This document shows, one piece after another, positions 58,948 to 64,000 of a stretch of DNA of 64,000 nt. How positions within the stretch are numbered: position 1 is the stretch's first letter; every line of letters starts with the position of its first letter. Location of the stretch: contig JABDDF010000001.1 in assembly GCA_013287745.1 (NCBI GenBank), positions 1 to 64,000 on the forward strand. Direction: 5' to 3'. The notes beneath the pieces were generated by a model. That model worked only from the letters and a program-made list of their open reading frames with translations, did no database searches and was not told the origin of the DNA. The DNA is from Gammaproteobacteria bacterium (GTDB taxonomy: Bacteria; Pseudomonadota; Gammaproteobacteria; DSM-16500). The position numbers and the translations under genes are program-made.

Positions 58948-60429
58948 CTAGGCTTGAACTGCCATTTTTTCCATCACTTCTTTTGCTGATAACAGAGGAA
59001 ATACGGCCTCGCCTTGCATCAAGGAACAACCCAAATTTTTTAGTGTATTTATTTGTGATGTTGATTCTAATCCCGGAACAATCAATTGCATGGACATATT
59101 TTTAGCCAGATAAACTAAAGAGGCGATCAATGTTGGCACATTGACATTCGTTTCTAATTCACTCGCAAATGAAGCATCTAATTTAAGAAAATGAACATGA
59201 AAATTTTTTAAGTAGCGTAATGAAAAATCATTTGCGCCAAATTCTTCAATCGCTAATTTTACATTTAAATATTCCAGCATATTAAATGCTTTTTCTAAAA
59301 CATCAAAAGAAAGATGGTCTGATTGCTCCTTCATTTCAAATAAAATATGCTCTGGATTAAATGCTATCTCTTGCAATACTTGCGAAATTTGATAAATGAA
59401 ATGACTACTACCCAATTGTTTAAGTAATAAGGGCACACCCAAATAGACAGGCGTAAATCCAACTGAACGCCATTGCAGAAAATGTCTGCATGCATGACGT
59501 AATATCCATAATGAAATATCATTTAATTTATTTTGCGCTGCCGCACATCGATATAGTTCTGCTGGTTTAATGACACCCAATTCAGGATGATGCCAATATA
59601 ATAAAGCATCCATGCAAAAAATTGTTTGGTTATTTTCATCCTTGATCGGTTGATAGTAAATTGCGAATTGCTCATAGACAGCACTTTGTGCCAAAGCAGT
59701 ATTTAAGATAAATTCGCGTTGATTTATTTTGTTAAAATTTTCTTGATAGAATTGATACATTTGCTTGTTATTAGTTTTTGCCATTTGCAAAGCTTCATCG
59801 ACGCGTCGTAATAATTCATCAGCATTTTGTGCATCTTGCGGATATGTCGCAATGCCAATCGAAATATTCAAATACATTTCCTGTTGATTGATTTCAACAG
59901 GTTGAATCATGGCTTGCAAAATTCGCTGCGCGACAATGGCAGCCATTTCAGGCTTGGATAATTGACTTAATAAAATAACAAAAATATCTTTGTTATAACG
60001 GCTCACGCTATCCACTTGCCTTACTGAAGACTGCAATCGTTTTGCAAGCATACGAAGCACTTGATCACCCGCTTCGTATCCGAGTGCCTCATTAATCATT
60101 TTAAATTGCTTGATATCGACAAACAAAACGCCCATCGGCACTTGCGAACGCTCACTGGCTTTGATGCAATGACGAAGACGGTCTTCAAATAATTGCCAGC
60201 CTAATAATTCAGTGACGGGATCTTGAATGGCGGAGGATAATTGCTGCTGCAATGAAGTTAATTTTTCTTGTAGTGCGAGTTCATTGGCTTGTGATTGATG
60301 TAAGTTTTGCGTTATTTCTGCCGCAAATTTAGTATGCATATGGTTTTTATAGATTGCATAAGCAAATAAAAGAATAGCGATGCTTGTCATGATGATTAAT
60401 AAGAACATTGCGCTTACTCTCCTTGTCAC
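58948..60429 (-). CDS. Membrane-anchored protein with degenerate GGDEF and EAL domains
   Basis: N-terminal TM; GGDEF replaced by NKDIF (RYNKDIFVILL); EAL replaced by DALLYWHHPELG; EEFGAND, VPGLE. Confidence 0.9.
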   Translation of the reverse strand: MTRRVSAMFLLIIMTSIAILLFAYAIYKNHMHTKFAAEITQNLHQSQANELALQEKLTSLQQQLSSAIQDPVTELLGWQLFEDRLRHCIKASERSQVPMGVLFVDIKQFKMINEALGYEAGDQVLRMLAKRLQSSVRQVDSVSRYNKDIFVILLSQLSKPEMAAIVAQRILQAMIQPVEINQQEMYLNISIGIATYPQDAQNADELLRRVDEALQMAKTNNKQMYQFYQENFNKINQREFILNTALAQSAVYEQFAIYYQPIKDENNQTIFCMDALLYWHHPELGVIKPAELYRCAAAQNKLNDISLWILRHACRHFLQWRSVGFTPVYLGVPLLLKQLGSSHFIYQISQVLQEIAFNPEHILFEMKEQSDHLSFDVLEKAFNMLEYLNVKLAIEEFGANDFSLRYLKNFHVHFLKLDASFASELETNVNVPTLIASLVYLAKNMSMQLIVPGLESTSQINTLKNLGCSLMQGEAVFPLLSAKEVMEKMAVQA

Positions 60430-60479
60430 AGAATCACAGGCTAGTCATGCCCCCAAAACAACACCCCTGGCACAACAAC

Positions 60480-61310
60480 TCATCCACTAACACTCTCCGG
60501 CTTCACCTTCAATACAAACTGACGAAATGCAGCAAAGGCATCCGCATCATCTGGCACAGGCAGAGGCGATGCTTTCAACACCGCAGCACGCGCAGAACTA
60601 TCTAAGGCCGTATCGCCGCTTGATTTCGTTACTTGCACATCTAACACCATACCACCTGGCGCCACGCGAATCATTAACTCACAATAAAGATTTTTATTTG
60701 CCTGCGGTGGAACAAGCCATTGTTCGCCAATGGCTTGTATGATCAAGGCCTTGTATTTATTCACTTCACCCTGTGCCTCACGCGCTTCAGTCGCTTGCAA
60801 TTTAATTTTTTCATTAAGCAATTGCTGACGTAAAGATTTTTCAGCCTGCTCTTTTAAATGTTTTTGAAAAGTTGTCTGTAGTTTTTGCGGCTTAATTTGC
60901 TGCTGTTTCTTTTTAATTTTATTGATATCATCCATTAAATTTTTGGCTAGCAATTCGCGATGCTGCTTTTCTTGCAATGCCTTTTTTGCTTGTAATTTCT
61001 TTTTATCCAAGACTTTTAAGGCAATGACATCCTTCATTATTTTAGGCGGTTCAATCGCTTTGGCAGGCAGTGCTTTTTGCGGTGTGACTGGCGGAGAGGG
61101 TGTTTTAATAATTTTGCTCGTACTAACATCGCCCAGTATCACAGCACTAATCACATCTTGTTTATTGGTATTTTCAAAAACAGGCAGCGGTGTGGCGATA
61201 TCTAAATTAAAAATTAATACGCATAAAATCAAAGCATGCAAGCTCAAGGAATAAATAAAATATTTTTTCTGCGAAGATGTCTCCGCATTTTTTATCTTAT
61301 TTTGTTGCAT
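60480..61310 (-). CDS. tolA: TolA-like protein
   Basis: N-terminal TM, K/Q-rich helical middle, TonB-like C-terminus VAPGGMVLDVQVTKSSGDTALDSSARAAVLKASPLP; between tolR and tolB. Confidence 0.92.
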   Translation of the reverse strand: MQQNKIKNAETSSQKKYFIYSLSLHALILCVLIFNLDIATPLPVFENTNKQDVISAVILGDVSTSKIIKTPSPPVTPQKALPAKAIEPPKIMKDVIALKVLDKKKLQAKKALQEKQHRELLAKNLMDDINKIKKKQQQIKPQKLQTTFQKHLKEQAEKSLRQQLLNEKIKLQATEAREAQGEVNKYKALIIQAIGEQWLVPPQANKNLYCELMIRVAPGGMVLDVQVTKSSGDTALDSSARAAVLKASPLPVPDDADAFAAFRQFVLKVKPESVSG

Positions 61311-61329
61311 AAACTTTTCACCCTCAAGT

Positions 61330-61779
61330 TTATACTCGGCTTGCAGGCGGCGGCTGAGTAATCAAGCCCACACTTTTTGCTCCTGCTTGCTGTAATAAAG
61401 CCATCGCATCCATAATTTTACCGTAATTCGCGCTTTTATCGCCGCGTACTAACACGGGACGCTGCTCACCATTTTGCTGCGTCTTTAATTGAGTCGTGAT
61501 GAGATAAATCAAAGTGCGTGCCGTGATGGGCTGGCTCGGCTTGTCCGCCAAATTAAAATAATAATTACCAGCAGCATCAACTGTCACAATCAATGGTTCT
61601 TTCTGATCGTCATTCATTGCCTTCGCTTGGGTTTGCGGTAAATTCACTTTGACTCCCTGGGTTAACAAGGGCGTCGTGATCATAAAGATCACCAGCAAAA
61701 CTAACATGACATCAATAAAGGGCACGACATTAATGTCAGACATGGGACGGCGTTTTCCAGGCTGATGAATATGTGCCAT
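61330..61779 (-). CDS. tolR: Tol-Pal system protein TolR
   Basis: MSDINVVPFIDVMLVLLVIFMIT. Confidence 0.95.
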   Translation of the reverse strand: MAHIHQPGKRRPMSDINVVPFIDVMLVLLVIFMITTPLLTQGVKVNLPQTQAKAMNDDQKEPLIVTVDAAGNYYFNLADKPSQPITARTLIYLITTQLKTQQNGEQRPVLVRGDKSANYGKIMDAMALLQQAGAKSVGLITQPPPASRV

Positions 61780-62504
61780 TACACCACCCCCTCCGCTTCC
61801 ATTTGCACACTAGGTGTCTGCTGCGATTGGCGAATCAGAATATTCGTAAATTCTTCTTGAAAGGCATCATAGCGATTCATGACACGGCCAATATCCGTGA
61901 GAAAACGGTTATAAGCAATGACTGCAGGAATGGCGGCAAATAAGCCTAGAGCGGTTGCAATCAATGCTTCTGCAATACCAGGAGCAACCATGGATACTGT
62001 TGCTTGCTGCACAGCAGCTAGCGCACGAAAAGCTTGCATGATGCCCCACACGGTACCAAATAATCCAACATAGGGACTGGTGGAACCAACAATGGCAAGA
62101 AAGGGTAAATGCGTTTCTAATTTTTCTTGTTCACGCATTTGCGCAACACGCATGGCACGTGTGGTATTTTCCATCACCGCCGTTGTGCTCGCATTGGCTT
62201 GTTTACGAAAGCGCAAAAACTCTTTAAATCCAGCATGAAAAATGGCTTCTAAGCCTTCGAGTGAACCCTTGCGTCTATCGCCATGCGCATAGAGACGCGA
62301 TAAATCTTCACCAGACCAAAAAGCTTGTTCAAATTTTCCGGTTGCTTTATTTACATTACGCAAATAAAAACTGCGCTGTAAAATGTAAGTCCAAGAATAA
62401 ATAGAGGCAACAATAAGAATAAGCATGACACATTTCACGATAAAACTAGCGTGAATGAAATAACTTAGTAAACCGGTATCATAAGTCACGTTACTATTCT
62501 CCAA
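61779..62504 (-). CDS. tolQ: Tol-Pal system protein TolQ
   Basis: LPFLAIVGSTSPYVGLFGTVWGIMQAFRAL, GIAEALIATALGLFAAIPAVIAYN. Confidence 0.95.
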   Translation of the reverse strand: MENSNVTYDTGLLSYFIHASFIVKCVMLILIVASIYSWTYILQRSFYLRNVNKATGKFEQAFWSGEDLSRLYAHGDRRKGSLEGLEAIFHAGFKEFLRFRKQANASTTAVMENTTRAMRVAQMREQEKLETHLPFLAIVGSTSPYVGLFGTVWGIMQAFRALAAVQQATVSMVAPGIAEALIATALGLFAAIPAVIAYNRFLTDIGRVMNRYDAFQEEFTNILIRQSQQTPSVQMEAEGVV

Positions 62505-62532
62505 GTAAAATTAAATCTGTAGGCTGTGGCTC

Positions 62533-62735
62533 GTTGTTGTGGTTCGTTGATGCGCAGGTGTCCGTCGTTGCGAGGATGGTCGTCGTTGCGAGGAGTGCTT
62601 TTTACGACGAAGCAATCCAGGCTTGGACTTTTATCAAATGTTGCTTTTTTATAAAAGTCCAAGCCTGGATTGCTTCGTCGTAAAAAGCACTCCTCGCAAC
62701 GACGACCATCCTCGCAACGACGAACACTTCCGCAC
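62533..62735. repeat. Long modular palindrome copy 4 (tolQ/ruvB intergenic)
   Basis: Arms ~62558-62634 and 62651-62727 (77 bp). Confidence 0.95.
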
Positions 62736-62746
62736 TCGCTAATATA

Positions 62747-63820
62747 TCACACCATCGATTCTACAGGATCAGGCTCTGTGAATAAACTGAGCGTTTGACC
62801 TACCATGTTCAATAATTTATCAGGCGCTTTTAAGCCAAAATGCAAATAAGCCTGCTGTGTGGCCACACGACCACGCGGCGTGCGCAAAATGAAGCCTTGC
62901 TGAATCAGAAAGGGTTCAATCACATCTTCTATCGTGCCTTTTTCTTCACTGATAAAAGCCGCTAAACTTTCTAAACCCACTGGCCCACCATTAAATTTCT
63001 CCATGAGTGCTAGCAATATTTTTCTATCCATCACATCAAAACCCTGGCTATCCACTTTAAGAAAATCTAATGCTTCTTTGACAATGTGCTTTTCTACACA
63101 GCCATCTGCTTTGACTTCTGCATAATCACGTACTCGACGTAACAAACGATTAGCAATACGCGGCGTACCACGAGAACGCCGCGCAACTTCCTCAGCACCT
63201 TCACCATCAATCCTCACATTTAAAATCTGCGCGGATCTCAATACAATTTGCATCAAATCTTCCGTTTGATAAAATTCCAAACGTTCTACAATTCCAAAAC
63301 GATCACGCAAGGGTGAAGTCAGCAAACCCGCACGTGTGGTTGCACCAATCAAGGTAAATGGCGGCAAATCTAGCTTGATAGAACGCGCTGCAGGCCCTTC
63401 GCCAATCATGATATCAATTTGATAATCTTCCATGGCAGGATATAAAACTTCTTCCACCACCGGACTTAAACGATGAATTTCATCGATAAATAAGACATCA
63501 CCAGCTTGCAGGTTGGTCAGCATAGCAGCCACATCACCTGGACGTTCTAATACGGGGCCAGAAGTTTGCTTGAGATTCACTCCCAATTCATTGGCAATAA
63601 TATTTGCGAGTGTTGTTTTACCTAAACCCGGTGGACCAAAAATTAAAACATGATCCAAGGCATCGCCGCGTCCCTTTGCTGCTTGAATAAAAATATTCAT
63701 TTGTTCGCGCACAGAAGTCTGGCCAATATAATCTTGTAAATATTTGGGGCGCAGCGCTCGATCTAAAGGATCTGCTATTTGTACATCTGCTGTTACAATT
63801 CGATTTTCATCTTGCATCAC
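62747..63820 (-). CDS. ruvB: Holliday junction helicase RuvB
   Basis: [51 protein letters not shown]. Confidence 0.97.
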   Translation of the reverse strand: MMQDENRIVTADVQIADPLDRALRPKYLQDYIGQTSVREQMNIFIQAAKGRGDALDHVLIFGPPGLGKTTLANIIANELGVNLKQTSGPVLERPGDVAAMLTNLQAGDVLFIDEIHRLSPVVEEVLYPAMEDYQIDIMIGEGPAARSIKLDLPPFTLIGATTRAGLLTSPLRDRFGIVERLEFYQTEDLMQIVLRSAQILNVRIDGEGAEEVARRSRGTPRIANRLLRRVRDYAEVKADGCVEKHIVKEALDFLKVDSQGFDVMDRKILLALMEKFNGGPVGLESLAAFISEEKGTIEDVIEPFLIQQGFILRTPRGRVATQQAYLHFGLKAPDKLLNMVGQTLSLFTEPDPVESMV

Positions 63821-64000
63821 ATCATCTCCCGTAATGCACGGCGAATTAATTCTTCACTGCTTGCTTGGCCATCATCTATTTTAGTGATTTTAGAATTGGC
63901 TTCTTGTTGTTTATATCCTAGAGAAATCAGTGCTGAAATGGCATCTTGTAAAATAGGATGACGTGCATGATTACCCGTCTTATTTGCTTGATTTGGCAAA
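63817..64000 (-). CDS. ruvA: Holliday junction protein RuvA, C-terminal part (runs off window)
   Basis: [23 protein letters not shown]...[12 protein letters not shown] domain III; overlaps ruvB start by 4 nt. Confidence 0.88.
   Translation of the reverse strand, partial: LPNQANKTGNHARHPILQDAISALISLGYKQQEANSKITKIDDGQASSEELIRRALREMM

Noticed and set aside
60527-61254. Plus-strand ORFs 60527-60742 and 60922-61254 over tolA
   Set aside because: Antisense to tolA; no recognisable domains and no plausible start context.

Overview
This is a 64 kb chromosomal window from a low-GC gammaproteobacterium. Gene content and Ank/TPR proteins suggest Legionellales-like, but that is a guess. Most of it is core genome: a type IV pilus operon (pilA-B-C-D, coaE, zapD, yacG), the rpsB-tsf-pyrH-frr-uppS-cdsA / bamA-skp-lpxD-fabZ-lpxA-lpxB block, map, sodB, clpB-uspA-cbpA-cbpM, and queE-cpoB-pal-tolB-tolA-tolR-tolQ-ruvB-ruvA. 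Accessory content includes: (i) a left-end island between a tyrosine integrase and tRNA-Thr, carrying a tightly packed P-loop kinase / HAD phosphatase / 2H-phosphoesterase-like cassette; (ii) a 1647-aa TpsA/filamentous-haemagglutinin-like adhesin with no TpsB in view; (iii) a complete Wsp-like chemosensory operon whose first gene encodes a REC-GGDEF-EAL protein; (iv) Ank and TPR proteins, a MazEF-like pair, and paralogous gene fragments; (v) a DUF559 nuclease-like gene bracketed by two copies of a composite inverted repeat; (vi) a catalytically degenerate GGDEF/EAL protein inside the tol-pal cluster; (vii) four long intergenic palindromes built of 18-bp modules whose variable parts are mirrored within each copy. 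Strongest candidates for novelty: the kinase/HAD/2H cassette, the DUF559-repeat unit, the mirrored modular palindromes, and the degenerate GGDEF/EAL gene in tol-pal. All calls come from reading the sequence and ORF translations; no database search was run.
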